From CALECP01 sp964389925 (GTDB taxonomy: Bacteria; Chloroflexota; Anaerolineae; Promineifilales; Promineifilaceae): 64,000 nucleotides of DNA. The notes beneath the pieces were generated by a model. That model was not told the DNA's origin. It was given only the letters and a program-made list of their open reading frames with translations, and ran no database searches. Position 1 is the stretch's first letter. Each line of letters starts with the position of its first letter. A program made the translations under genes and the position numbers. The stretch spans positions 1-64,000 of the forward strand of contig CAYMGE010000001.1 of assembly GCA_964389925.1 (NCBI GenBank), in the 5' to 3' direction. This document shows positions 36,639 to 45,209 of this stretch, piece by piece.

Positions 36639-38633
36639 ATGAAGACAGAATTGACCTCCTCCACACTTGCTTATCTTGAACTGCTCGCCGAGCAGTTTCC
36701 ATCTATACAGGCGGCATCTAGCGAAATTGTTCGGTTACAGGCGTTGCTGAACTTGCCAAAAGAGACAGAACATTTTCTTTCCGACATTCACGGAGAACAC
36801 GAAGCGTTTCTTCATCTGCTTCGCAGTAGTTCTGGCTCGTTGCGTCGCCGTGTTGACGAACTATTTGGCGATGATCTTTCACGTCGTCAACGCAATGCGC
36901 TAACGACGTTGATCTATTATCCAGAGCAGAAGCTACCTTTGCTGTTGGCGAAGGTAGAGGACGAGAACGAATGGTATCGCATCACATTACGACGCATGTT
37001 GCGTTTAGGTCGTCATATTTCGGCTAAATATCCGCGCTCACAAGTGCAGCAAGCGTTGCCTGAGTTGTTCGGCCGAACGCTCGAAGAGCTACTTTATCCC
37101 CAAGAGACAAACCGCGACCGTGCGCTCTACTATCAAAGCCTGATCGAATCATTGATCGCGGTGGGGCAAGGCCGACAATTTGTGATCGTGCTGGCCTCCT
37201 TTATTCAACGCTTTGCCATCTCCCACCTACACATTATCGGCGACATCTATGATCGCGGGCCGGGCGCACATTTGATCCTCGACAGGCTGCAACATTATCA
37301 CTCGGTCGATATTCAGTGGGGCAACCACGACATCGTTTGGATGGGGGCGGCTGCGGGCAGTGAAGCGTGTATTGCCAACGTGCTGCGCCTCTCGTTGCGC
37401 TATGGCAATACGGAAACCCTAGAAAATGGGTATGGGATCAGCCTGTTGCCACTCGCATCGCTAGCGATGGACGTGTATGGGGAAGACCCATGTATCCAGT
37501 TTATGCCGCGAGATGCGGATGATCGGGTCGAATCGGCCGTCGTCGATGATGTCGAGCAGCAGCTATTGGCGCGAATGCAGAAGGCGATTTCGATCATTCA
37601 GTTTAAGCTCGAAGGTCAAATCGTGCAGCGTCGGTCGCACTATAACATGGACGACCGCCTTCTACTCGACAAAATTGACCTTGAACAAGGAACCGTCTCA
37701 ATTGATGGTTGCAGCCATCCACTACTCGACACGCACTTTCCAACGCTCAACTCGGCCGATCCCTACACCCTTTCTCCCCGCGAAGAGCAGGTGATGTCTC
37801 GTCTCAAACAGTCGTTTCTCAATAGCGAAAAGCTGCAAAATCATGCACGCTTGCTCTACGCAAAGGGGGGCATGTATCTCGTCTACAACGATCATCTACT
37901 CTATCACGGCTGCATGGCACTCGATGAGGATGGTTCGTTTACTAAGCTCATCATTGATGACACCGTCTATCAGGGCAAGTCATACATGGATCGCGTCGAT
38001 CAACTGGCGCGGCAAGGATATTTTTCGACCGACCCCCATTTGCGTCAATACGGACAAGACGCGATGTGGTATTTGTGGAGCGGGGCGCGGTCGCCGCTGT
38101 TTGGGAAAAGCAAAATGGCGACATTTGAACGCTACTTTGTGGCAGATAAAGCAACGCACAAAGAGCAGCAAAATCCATATTATGATATGCGAGATGACGA
38201 AAAAATGATGCAAAAAATACTTGTCGAGTTTGGCTTAGACCCAGAAACGGGGCGGATTATCAACGGGCATGTTCCCGTGCGCGTCAAGCGCGGGCAGCGG
38301 CCGATTCTCGCCAACGGCAGGCTGCTCGTCATTGACGGCGGCATGGCCAAGGCGTACCAGGGGGTGACGGGGATTGCTGGCTACACGCTAATCGCCAACT
38401 CGCGGGGGCTGCTGTTGGCGGAGCATAAGCCGTTTGTTTCGGCCGAAGTCGCCATTCGTGAAGAGATCGACCTTGAGTCAACGACCGAAATTATAGACAC
38501 CTATCCTAAACGCCAACTTGTGCGCGACACAGATCGCGGAACGCTGATGGCACAGCGCATCGACGCGCTGCTCGACCTACTCCATGCTTACCGAGATGGG
38601 TTGATTAAGGAGCCAATGGCACTCGCCTTGTAG
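36639..38633 (+). CDS. fbp: Class III fructose-1,6-bisphosphatase
   Basis: 664 residues, full length for the Firmicutes-type (class III) FBPase, which has a metallophosphoesterase core. Metal motifs: SDIHGEHEAF, IGDIYDRGPGAH, WGNHDIVWMGA and, near the C-terminus, INGHVPVR. It hydrolyses fructose-1,6-bisphosphate to fructose-6-phosphate in gluconeogenesis. A TAAAAT box (36604-36609) lies upstream; the ribosome site is weak. Stand-alone gene between a terminator and a VOC gene. Confidence 0.95.
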   Translation: MKTELTSSTLAYLELLAEQFPSIQAASSEIVRLQALLNLPKETEHFLSDIHGEHEAFLHLLRSSSGSLRRRVDELFGDDLSRRQRNALTTLIYYPEQKLPLLLAKVEDENEWYRITLRRMLRLGRHISAKYPRSQVQQALPELFGRTLEELLYPQETNRDRALYYQSLIESLIAVGQGRQFVIVLASFIQRFAISHLHIIGDIYDRGPGAHLILDRLQHYHSVDIQWGNHDIVWMGAAAGSEACIANVLRLSLRYGNTETLENGYGISLLPLASLAMDVYGEDPCIQFMPRDADDRVESAVVDDVEQQLLARMQKAISIIQFKLEGQIVQRRSHYNMDDRLLLDKIDLEQGTVSIDGCSHPLLDTHFPTLNSADPYTLSPREEQVMSRLKQSFLNSEKLQNHARLLYAKGGMYLVYNDHLLYHGCMALDEDGSFTKLIIDDTVYQGKSYMDRVDQLARQGYFSTDPHLRQYGQDAMWYLWSGARSPLFGKSKMATFERYFVADKATHKEQQNPYYDMRDDEKMMQKILVEFGLDPETGRIINGHVPVRVKRGQRPILANGRLLVIDGGMAKAYQGVTGIAGYTLIANSRGLLLAEHKPFVSAEVAIREEIDLESTTEIIDTYPKRQLVRDTDRGTLMAQRIDALLDLLHAYRDGLIKEPMALAL

Positions 38634-38731
38634 CCGAATAAAATGCAGTAGCATCAGATTCACTTTATCATAAGCGTATGGATAAGGCATCCACGATTTT
38701 GCGATGAGTGAAGTATCCGCGCTCAACTATC

Positions 38732-39136
38732 ATGAAATTACAACATTGCAGCCTGCTTGTCCGTGACCTTGAAAAATCAAAAGTGTTCTACCGTGACTTT
38801 CTCGGTATGTGTGAAATCCCGCGCTCCAGATCGTTTACCAAAGGGGCATGGATGAGCAGCGACGAGGCAGAAATCCACCTGATTCAAGCCAAAGAGACGA
38901 CCGCCGCCACGGGGTTTCATGTGGGTGACGAGAAGAGCGGCTTGGCAACGCACATCGCCTTTGAAGTCACTAATCTCGCCACCCTACTCGGCCGCGCCGA
39001 AACGCTCGACATTCCGATTGTCGGTGGGCCGATGCAGCGCAACAACGGTGGCACGCAATACTACTTTCACGATCCTGACCGCTATTTGATTGAGTTGTTT
39101 GGGTGGTTAGATGGGTCTACGGTGCGTAAAGCGTAA
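38732..39136 (+). CDS. VOC-family (glyoxalase/bleomycin resistance) protein
   Basis: 134 residues. Two beta-alpha-beta-beta-beta modules with metal-ligand positions: His in LQHCSLLVRDLEKS, His in THIAFEV and Glu in YLIELFGW. I start at ATG 38732, right before the conserved first strand; an in-frame GTG at 38708 is possible. Substrate unknown. Confidence 0.82.
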   Translation: MKLQHCSLLVRDLEKSKVFYRDFLGMCEIPRSRSFTKGAWMSSDEAEIHLIQAKETTAATGFHVGDEKSGLATHIAFEVTNLATLLGRAETLDIPIVGGPMQRNNGGTQYYFHDPDRYLIELFGWLDGSTVRKA

Positions 39137-39168
39137 CTAAAGGTCGCCCCCACTACGTTTTATACCGA

Positions 39169-40545
39169 CTAATTCCGCAAACTATGAATAGGCGCAGGAA
39201 TCGTGCCGCCGAAATTGACAAAGCGGCTCGACCGACCGCTGTTGCGAACGGGCATAATTACACTTGCGCCAAACAAGCCGCCAAAGATGACGTGTTCACC
39301 CGCCGTCTTGCCCGGCACGGGGATGACGCGCACGGCAGTTGTTTTATTGTTGATCATGCCGATTGCCATTTCATCAGCGATCAGCGCGGCGATGGTGGCT
39401 GCGTCGGTGTCGCCGGGAATGGCGATCATGTCGAGGCCGACAGAGCAGACAGTCGTCATCGCCTCCAACTTTTCGAGCGTCAACTCGCCGCGTTCGGCCG
39501 CTGCCGCCAACACCTGATCCTCCATCACGGGAATAAACGCCCCACTGAGACCGCCCACACGCTGACTGGCGAACGTGCCGCCCTTTTTCACCGCATCATT
39601 GAGCAACGCCACAATCGCGGTCGAGCCGGGTGCGCCGATCGCATCGACACCGAGAATGTGCAGGATTTCGCCCACGCTGTCGCCCATCGTGGGGGTGGGC
39701 GCGAGCGAGAGATCGACGATGCCAAACGGGATACCGAGTTCGGCCGAAACCGCTTTCCCAATCAGTTCGCCGCTGCGCGTGACGCGAAAAGCCGTGCGTT
39801 TGATCTCGTCCGCCAAGTCGTGCAGCCCCAAATTGTCTGCACCCACCGTCGCAATGCGCCGCTCCAGCGCACGCGCAATCACGCCCGGCCCGCTGACACC
39901 GACGTTGATGACCACTTCGGGCTGACCAAGACCGTGGATGGCTCCCGCCATAAAGGGGTTATCGCCGGGCTGGTTGGTGAAAACGACTAGCTTCGCCGCG
40001 CCGAACCCGCCGCTGTCGGCTGTTTTTTCCGCCGAATCCTTCACCACCTGCCCCATCAAAACGACCGCATCCATGTTGATGCCATAGCGAGTTGAGCCGA
40101 CGTTAATCGACGCACATACCTTTTCGGTGGCAGCTAACGCCTCTGGAATGGCGGCAATCAGTTCGCGGTCAGATTGGTTGAAGCCGTTGCTGACATTGGC
40201 CGAAAAGCCGCCAATAATGTCCACGTCAACCGCTGCCGCTGCCTCATCAAGCGCGTGCGCCAACATCACGAAGTCTTGCCGATCAAAGCCAGAGCCGACG
40301 TGGGCAATGGGTGTGACAGCGAGCCGCTTGTTGACAACAGGTACGCCATATTCGGCACTAATCGCCCCACATGTTGGCACAAGTCTCTCGGCGTAATGCT
40401 GAATTTTTTCTTTGATGCGTCGGGCGGTAGTTTCGGCCGATTCCGCATGGCAGTCAAGTAAATTGATGCCCAGCGTGATAGCACGCACATCCAGATTTTG
40501 CTTCTGGATCATATCGACAGTGTTGAGTATTTGGTCAGAGCGCAT
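39169..40545 (-). CDS. UPF0210 (PFL-family) protein
   Basis: 458 residues and a full-length match to the conserved UPF0210/DUF711 family: ITLGINLLDC, NVGSTRYGINMDAV, FTNQPGDNPFMAGA, NVGVSGPGV and PTPTMGDSVGEIL. The family has a pyruvate-formate-lyase-like barrel but no proven reaction. It usually lies next to an ACT-domain UPF0237 gene, as here (59 bp upstream, same strand), so the two probably act together. Confidence 0.92.
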   Translation of the reverse strand: MRSDQILNTVDMIQKQNLDVRAITLGINLLDCHAESAETTARRIKEKIQHYAERLVPTCGAISAEYGVPVVNKRLAVTPIAHVGSGFDRQDFVMLAHALDEAAAAVDVDIIGGFSANVSNGFNQSDRELIAAIPEALAATEKVCASINVGSTRYGINMDAVVLMGQVVKDSAEKTADSGGFGAAKLVVFTNQPGDNPFMAGAIHGLGQPEVVINVGVSGPGVIARALERRIATVGADNLGLHDLADEIKRTAFRVTRSGELIGKAVSAELGIPFGIVDLSLAPTPTMGDSVGEILHILGVDAIGAPGSTAIVALLNDAVKKGGTFASQRVGGLSGAFIPVMEDQVLAAAAERGELTLEKLEAMTTVCSVGLDMIAIPGDTDAATIAALIADEMAIGMINNKTTAVRVIPVPGKTAGEHVIFGGLFGASVIMPVRNSGRSSRFVNFGGTIPAPIHSLRN

Positions 40546-40567
40546 ACTGTTTGGTAATCCGTGATTT

Positions 40568-40602
40568 CGTCTTCTGTAATCCGAGTCGGATTACAGAAGA
40601 CG
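40568..40602. repeat. Perfect palindrome with 17-bp arms
   Basis: CGTCTTCTGTAATCCGA and its exact reverse complement are separated by one base, in the short gap between the ACT gene and the UPF0210 gene. No T-run follows on either strand. It could be an attenuator hairpin tuning the ratio of the two proteins, or a small repeat. Confidence 0.7.
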
Positions 40603-40604
40603 GC

Positions 40605-41135
40605 CTACGAGATTTCATTCGTCGCCGTAAAAATATCCTGATGTTGCAACACCGTGCGGATACCGTTCTGTTCGCTGAAACGGCGCAGTTGGTAGCGGAT
40701 GTCAACGAGGGGGGCGGCGTGGGTCAGGTCGAGTTGGAGCATCATCACGTAATCGCCTCTATCGCTTGTGGTGGCGAGGTCGATGATGTTGATGCGATGC
40801 TGGGCGCAGAAGTTGGAGACAGCCGCCACAAAGCCGATGTGGTCGGCTCCGCTAGCGGTGAGAATATAGCTGGCTGCGGGTTGGGTGATGGTGGGCAGGT
40901 CAATGACGGGTTGAATGGTGATCTGTCGCCGTGGGGCTTGTAACGCCCGTTGGAGGGTTTCGGCCGAAATCGCCTCCGCAAACTCAACCAGCAAAATCAT
41001 CGAGAAATAGCCACACAGAACACTTTGGCGCAGGTCTGAGATATTGCCGTGCAGTGCGCCAATCGCCTGCGCCACGCCGCTCACAATCCCAACCTCATCT
41101 TGGGACATAATCGAAAGCATAAATTGATGCGTCAT
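40605..41135 (-). CDS. Double ACT-domain regulatory protein
   Basis: 176 residues with two ACT domains (MLSIMSQDEVGIVSGVAQAI at 6-25 and ILTASGADHIGFVAAVSNF at about 90-108), as in GcvR/UPF0237-type proteins. ACT domains bind amino acids. Expressed ahead of the UPF0210 gene, its standard neighbour, suggesting ligand-dependent control of that protein. Confidence 0.87.
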   Translation of the reverse strand: MTHQFMLSIMSQDEVGIVSGVAQAIGALHGNISDLRQSVLCGYFSMILLVEFAEAISAETLQRALQAPRRQITIQPVIDLPTITQPAASYILTASGADHIGFVAAVSNFCAQHRINIIDLATTSDRGDYVMMLQLDLTHAAPLVDIRYQLRRFSEQNGIRTVLQHQDIFTATNEIS

Positions 41136-41321
41136 GGGTGGATTGTAGTCCGTTCGTTATGCCATGCAACAATTGGCAGGTTTGACTAAAAAGAGAAAAA
41201 TCCCGTCAGATAGTCGAAGCTGGTCACAGAAAGTGTTTGGAAAGCGGATTACTCGTCAGTTGTGACGCGCTGTGTGGGCGACTCGCTTGAGCATTGGAAT
41301 TCTCCATACTCCATTTGATTA
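41136..41321. other. Spacer, nothing recognised
   Basis: Only short unsupported frames. It borders the left end of the MITE-like element. Confidence 0.3.
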
Positions 41322-41545
41322 GGGTGTGTTTCAAATACTTTGAGGGTGTCATTCCAGCGTATGCAGGAATCCATTCTTCGGGGTGGTTGTTTCGGGAATT
41401 GTTGAGCATTAAAAAATTAAACGTAGTACGTGGTACGTGACCAAATACGCATCACGCACCACGCACCACGCAATGATTACCCAATTTAATTCTTAAACTT
41501 CAACAATTCCCGAAACATGTTTTCAAAAGTAAATGAAACACACCC
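41322..41545. mobile_element. 224-bp MITE-like element with 9-bp target duplication
   Basis: Terminal inverted repeats GGGTGTGTTTCAnnTACTTT (41322-41341 and 41526-41545, two mismatches) are flanked by identical 9-bp direct copies of ATTTGATTA (41313-41321 and 41546-41554). Inside is a second perfect 17-bp inverted pair, GTTTCGGGAATTGTTGA (41389-41405 and 41500-41516), plus the GGATTCCTG hairpin module. No transposase, so it is non-autonomous. The right target copy contains the stop codon of the SH3 gene, so the insertion left that protein intact. Confidence 0.8.
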
Positions 41546-41551
41546 ATTTGA

Positions 41552-42112
41552 TTATTCCCCACCCTCTGGCGCAGGGGCAGGAACTAAAAATTGAGCCGCC
41601 ATCCAGCCTTCTGTCCCATCATCGAGCACCACTTTCCACCATGTATAGCTGCTCCCCTCCGTCGGCCCTTCCAAGACCAACACAATAGAGTCTTCGGCCG
41701 CCGTCACCAGCTTTTGATTGTCCGTGCTTGGGCCTCCCCGTACAGACAGCCCTGCGCCATCGGTGTTTGTCACCCGCGCATAAAATCCGACCGTGACGAC
41801 AGTAGGCAAGTCGCCTAAATCGGCCGTCGGTTCCGGCGTGAGTGTCGGAATGGACGTAGGTGTTTCGAGTGATTGTGTGCCGGTGGGGGCAGCGGTGGCT
41901 GGAGCCGTCAGCGTTGTGACAACTGGATCAGGTAGCTCAACATCGAGCGGAGCCGTTTCTAAATAGGCTGTCACCCACTGATAGGCGAAAAATACGGCCG
42001 CAACGGTGACAACTAAGCCCAACAAAAAGCCGACGATTGGAACCCAATCAAAGCTGTCATTGCGATTACGACGGGGACGTTTGGGATTTTCAGGAACTTG
42101 ATAGCGTGCCAT
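41552..42112 (-). CDS. Membrane-anchored SH3-like domain protein
   Basis: 186 residues. A basic N-terminus, one membrane helix (about 24-50), a Thr/Pro-rich stalk (60-105) and a bacterial SH3 domain (about 108-178; YARVTNTDGAGLSVRGGPS, GWMAAQFL). This is an N-in/C-out single-pass topology. Such domains usually bind cell-wall peptides. Its TAA stop lies inside the MITE target site duplication. Confidence 0.8.
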   Translation of the reverse strand: MARYQVPENPKRPRRNRNDSFDWVPIVGFLLGLVVTVAAVFFAYQWVTAYLETAPLDVELPDPVVTTLTAPATAAPTGTQSLETPTSIPTLTPEPTADLGDLPTVVTVGFYARVTNTDGAGLSVRGGPSTDNQKLVTAAEDSIVLVLEGPTEGSSYTWWKVVLDDGTEGWMAAQFLVPAPAPEGGE

Positions 42113-42157
42113 AGAGCAATACTAATCGGTAAAGGCCATTTTGTACAACATCTTTTT

Positions 42158-43900
42158 CTACTTCTTGATGTACGCCAATAACTTTTCGAGTGACCACGTG
42201 TTGACGACCTGCTCTTGTGTGAGCCAAGCACGTTGGGCGACAGCGATACCGTAGGGTAGATAGTTGAAATGTTCGGCCGAATGTGCATCACAGTTGATCC
42301 CAATTTTTACCCCCATCGTCGCTGCATATTTTGCGTTGACATCATTCAAATCGAGTCTTGATGGGTTGGCGTTGATTTCGAGAATCGTTTTGGACGAACT
42401 CGCCGCCATAATTAGACGCGACATATCGACATCAGCCCCTTCCCGTTTGCCCAATAGTCGTCCTGTTGGATGGGCGATCATATCGACATGTCTGTTATCA
42501 ATTGCTGCCATAAGGCGATCCATGATTTGGTCGCGTGGCTGTTTGAGGCTGACATGTAGGCTAGCAATTACAAAGTCTAACTCAGCCAGCACGTCATCGG
42601 GATAATCGAGCGTGCCGTCTGCCTTGATCTCCATTTCCGTTCCATGCAGAATGGTAAAGCCAGCTCCAATCTGTGCATTTGCGCCCTTGATCTCGCGTGA
42701 CTGTGCCTCTAGTCGCTCAATCGATAGCCCATTTGCCACACCTAAGCTGCGCGAATGATCGGTGATGACGATATATTCAAAACCGCGTGACTGTGCTGCT
42801 TTCGCCATGTCTAACACAGACAGTTTGCCGTCTGAGTAGGTCGTGTGCATGTGTAGGTCGGAACGGATGTCCTCAATCTGTATAAGGTCGGGAAGCTCTC
42901 TCCTTTGCGCGGCCTCGATCTCACCGCGCCCTTCGCGCAAAACGGGGGGAATGTAGGGCAAATCAAGCCTGTTGTAAACGTCTGCCTCATTGGTGCAGGT
43001 CTCACGCTGTTCGGGCGGGGCTTTGGCCTCGGCCGAAAACCCATACTCATTCAAGCTCAACCCTTGCTCTGTCGCCAGAGCGCGTAGTTTCACGTTATGC
43101 TCCTTGCTGCCCGAAAAGTATTGCAGCAGCGTCCCCCAATATCTGAGCGGCAAAACTCGCAAATCGACCTTTAAGCCCATCCACAAAATGACGCTCGACT
43201 TTGTGTTTCCCTGTCCTTCTATCGCATCAACCAGCGGCAGATCGACAAAGTACTGCATGATCGGCGCGGGATCAGTCCCCTCTTCGACACCAAGCAGAAG
43301 ATCAACATCCCCAATCGTCTCCTTCATGCGACGCAGCGAACCGCCGATTTCGGCCTTCTTTACACCATCGAGCGTTTTGAGTTGCGCCAAAATTTGTTGT
43401 GCAAGCGGTAGGGCTTCACCAATCGGGATGCGGTCATCCCCATGTGCAAGCAGAGCGCGGGCGTTGGTGGCGATTTTTTCGGCCGATTTCGCTCCCAGTT
43501 TGGGCAACTCGGCAATTCGGCCGTCTTCGGCCGCCTCAATTAGCTCATCTAACGTCGTAATGCCCAATCTGTCATAAATCAGCTTGACGCGCTTTCCGCC
43601 CAACCCCTCAACCCGCGTCAACTCTAGCAACGCCAGCGGAATCTCGGTTTGCACTTTTTCAAACGCCTGCAATTCGCCCGTCTCAAGTAGTTCATTGATC
43701 TTCGCCGCCAGCGTTTTGCCAATGCCCGGCAGCTTTGTCAAATTCTCACCCGCCGCGACCATCTCGCTCAACTGCTGGCCTAATCCACGTATCGTTTCCG
43801 CCCCACGCTTGTACGCCAGCGTGCGGTGAAAGTTGTCGCCGCGAATTGTCATCAATTCGCCCATCTGATCAAAAATATCGGCAATCTCAAAGTTGTTCAT
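42158..43900 (-). CDS. polX: PolX-type DNA polymerase with PHP domain
   Basis: 580 residues. HhH motifs (LPGIGKTLAAKI, VEGLGGKRVKLIYDRLG), a family-X nucleotidyltransferase core (GGSLRRMKETIGDVDLLLG, then KVDLRV) and a C-terminal PHP phosphoesterase domain (DLHMHTTYSDGK, ITDHS, HGTEMEI, IAHPTGRLL, NCDAHS) are all present. Bacterial PolX enzymes fill short gaps and carry 3'-5' exonuclease activity in base-excision repair. I chose the ATG at 43900 because the family N-terminus begins there. Confidence 0.94.
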   Translation of the reverse strand: MNNFEIADIFDQMGELMTIRGDNFHRTLAYKRGAETIRGLGQQLSEMVAAGENLTKLPGIGKTLAAKINELLETGELQAFEKVQTEIPLALLELTRVEGLGGKRVKLIYDRLGITTLDELIEAAEDGRIAELPKLGAKSAEKIATNARALLAHGDDRIPIGEALPLAQQILAQLKTLDGVKKAEIGGSLRRMKETIGDVDLLLGVEEGTDPAPIMQYFVDLPLVDAIEGQGNTKSSVILWMGLKVDLRVLPLRYWGTLLQYFSGSKEHNVKLRALATEQGLSLNEYGFSAEAKAPPEQRETCTNEADVYNRLDLPYIPPVLREGRGEIEAAQRRELPDLIQIEDIRSDLHMHTTYSDGKLSVLDMAKAAQSRGFEYIVITDHSRSLGVANGLSIERLEAQSREIKGANAQIGAGFTILHGTEMEIKADGTLDYPDDVLAELDFVIASLHVSLKQPRDQIMDRLMAAIDNRHVDMIAHPTGRLLGKREGADVDMSRLIMAASSSKTILEINANPSRLDLNDVNAKYAATMGVKIGINCDAHSAEHFNYLPYGIAVAQRAWLTQEQVVNTWSLEKLLAYIKK

Positions 43901-43921
43901 CTGTTCTATTATATTGGATTT

Positions 43922-43952
43922 TTGACAAAAGTTGCGAAAAAGTGTGTAAAAT
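43922..43952 (+). promoter_or_regulatory. Promoter, possibly giving a leaderless mRNA
   Basis: Perfect -35 TTGACA (43922-43927) and TGTAAAAT (TAAAAT 43947-43952, spacer 19; or TGTAAA with spacer 17). The predicted start is within a few bases of the ATG at 43961, leaving no room for a ribosome-binding site. Confidence 0.5.
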
Positions 43953-43960
43953 AGCCTATT

Positions 43961-45007
43961 ATGCAATTTTGTTCAGTTTCACTTGCAGATGCGGTTGGAC
44001 ATATTCTCGGACACAACGTGACAGGAAGGGATGGGCGGCGCGTGTTGCGAAAGGGGCGTATGGTGACAGCGGCCGATGTTGTCGTGTTGCAGGAACTCGG
44101 CCGAAGTACCCTCTACGTTGCCCAACTCGCCCCAACGGATATACCCGAAGATGTGGCGGCTCGTCAAATCACAGCGGCGGTTTGTGGCGACCATCTGCGT
44201 CGCTCAAAAGGGGCGACAGGGCGAGTCAATATATATGCTGACACACTAGGTCTGGTACGCGCGGATGTCGAGCAGCTGTTTGCGCTCAACCGATTAGCGG
44301 GGGTCACGTTGGCGACATTACCCAGCAATACGGCGGTTGACGCAGGTAAAATGGTGGCGACGTTGAAGATCATTCCTTATGCAATTTCGGCCGACATCCT
44401 CCAAGCTGCGCTCCATCACACCGCCCTACTGACCTTTACCCCGCTCCCCAAACGCAACGTGGGTCTCATTCTTTCTGGCTATCCCACCGTCAAAGAGCGC
44501 GTTATCCGCAGCTTTGAGAAGGCTCTACGCCCTCGTCTTGCCGCCCTTAATGCAACCCTCGCTGCCATAAACTTCGTTCCGCTTGAAGATGAGACAGATG
44601 AACAACTGATGGCAACCGCACTATCCGACTATGCGAATCAATATGATCTCGTTATTCTTGCGGGGGAAACGGCGATCCAAGATCGCTATGATATTGCCCC
44701 ACGTGCCATTGAGCGTATGGGTGGCGAGATTGAGCTGTTTGGTGCGCCCGTTGATCCGGGCAATTTGCTCTTACTAGCTTACGCAGGAAATATCCCGATT
44801 GTCGGTGCGCCGGGCTGTGCGCGTAGCCCCAAAGACAACATTGTAGATATTATATTGCCACGCCTGCTGGCGGGTGACCATTTAACGCAGGACGCTATGA
44901 TAGAATACGCACACGGTGGCTTGTTGGAAGATGTTCCAGAGCGGCCGCTGCCAAGAAGCAGGATAGAGTCGGGAACAAAAGCAACGGGGCTTGAAAGAGC
45001 CTCGTGA
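43961..45007 (+). CDS. Molybdopterin-binding (MoeA/MogA-like) protein
   Basis: 348 residues. The C-terminal half has a MoCF-type molybdopterin-binding fold (LILSGYPTVKERV, DLVILAGETAIQDRYDIAP, GAPVDPGNLLLLAYAGNIP, GAPGCARSPKDNIVD). The N-terminal 60 residues form a small sandwich. Proteins of this type accompany xanthine/CO-dehydrogenase-family maturation genes, matching the CoxD- and CoxE-like genes downstream. Its TGA stop coincides with the 5' edge of a structured RNA element. The last about 20 residues are rich in Ser/Arg and may not be conserved. Confidence 0.85.
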   Translation: MQFCSVSLADAVGHILGHNVTGRDGRRVLRKGRMVTAADVVVLQELGRSTLYVAQLAPTDIPEDVAARQITAAVCGDHLRRSKGATGRVNIYADTLGLVRADVEQLFALNRLAGVTLATLPSNTAVDAGKMVATLKIIPYAISADILQAALHHTALLTFTPLPKRNVGLILSGYPTVKERVIRSFEKALRPRLAALNATLAAINFVPLEDETDEQLMATALSDYANQYDLVILAGETAIQDRYDIAPRAIERMGGEIELFGAPVDPGNLLLLAYAGNIPIVGAPGCARSPKDNIVDIILPRLLAGDHLTQDAMIEYAHGGLLEDVPERPLPRSRIESGTKATGLERAS

Positions 45008-45209
45008 GAAACAGAGGCTACGTTACCAGAGAAATAGGTACGTTATCGAGGAGATATTTACGCCCGCAAGGGTAGCGGCCTAATCGAGCCATCCGTAAGG
45101 TAAATCGGACACCTTTTTCAGATGCGCCTTTGGGTGCAGCCGAAAAGCTTGTCCTCGTGTAGGCGGAGAGCGCGTGAGTTTCCTCCCATGGGCTAAAGTC
45201 CTAAGAACT
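45008..45209 (+). ncRNA. HEARO/omega-RNA-like structured RNA without its IscB gene
   Basis: Non-coding and densely structured. A CCC-GCAA-GGG hairpin lies at 45063-45072. An outer helix joins GCCTA (45078) to TAGGC (45160) and CGAG (45085) to CTCG (45154). Inside, GACA pairs with TGTC, CTTTT with GAAAAG and TGCGCC with GGTGCA (45123/45133). The 3' end has GGGCT/AGTCC. The order and short conserved strings resemble the HEARO RNA that precedes IscB nuclease genes. Such elements are known to sit right after ATGA/GTGA, and here GTGA (45004-45007) directly precedes it. No IscB reading frame follows. Identity is from memory of the family, so treat it as probable. Confidence 0.55.

Noticed and set aside
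41224..41409. 61-codon minus-strand gene with a WIPAYAGMT string
   Set aside because: The string is the translation of a dispersed hairpin repeat inside the MITE; no coding support.
45008..45209. Mg2+ (M-box) or molybdenum-cofactor riboswitch
   Set aside because: The spot before a molybdoenzyme maturation gene fits a riboswitch, and a GCAGCCG..GCTTGTCC string recalls the M-box. However, the conserved 5' parts of both classes are missing, and the GTGA edge fits HEARO better.
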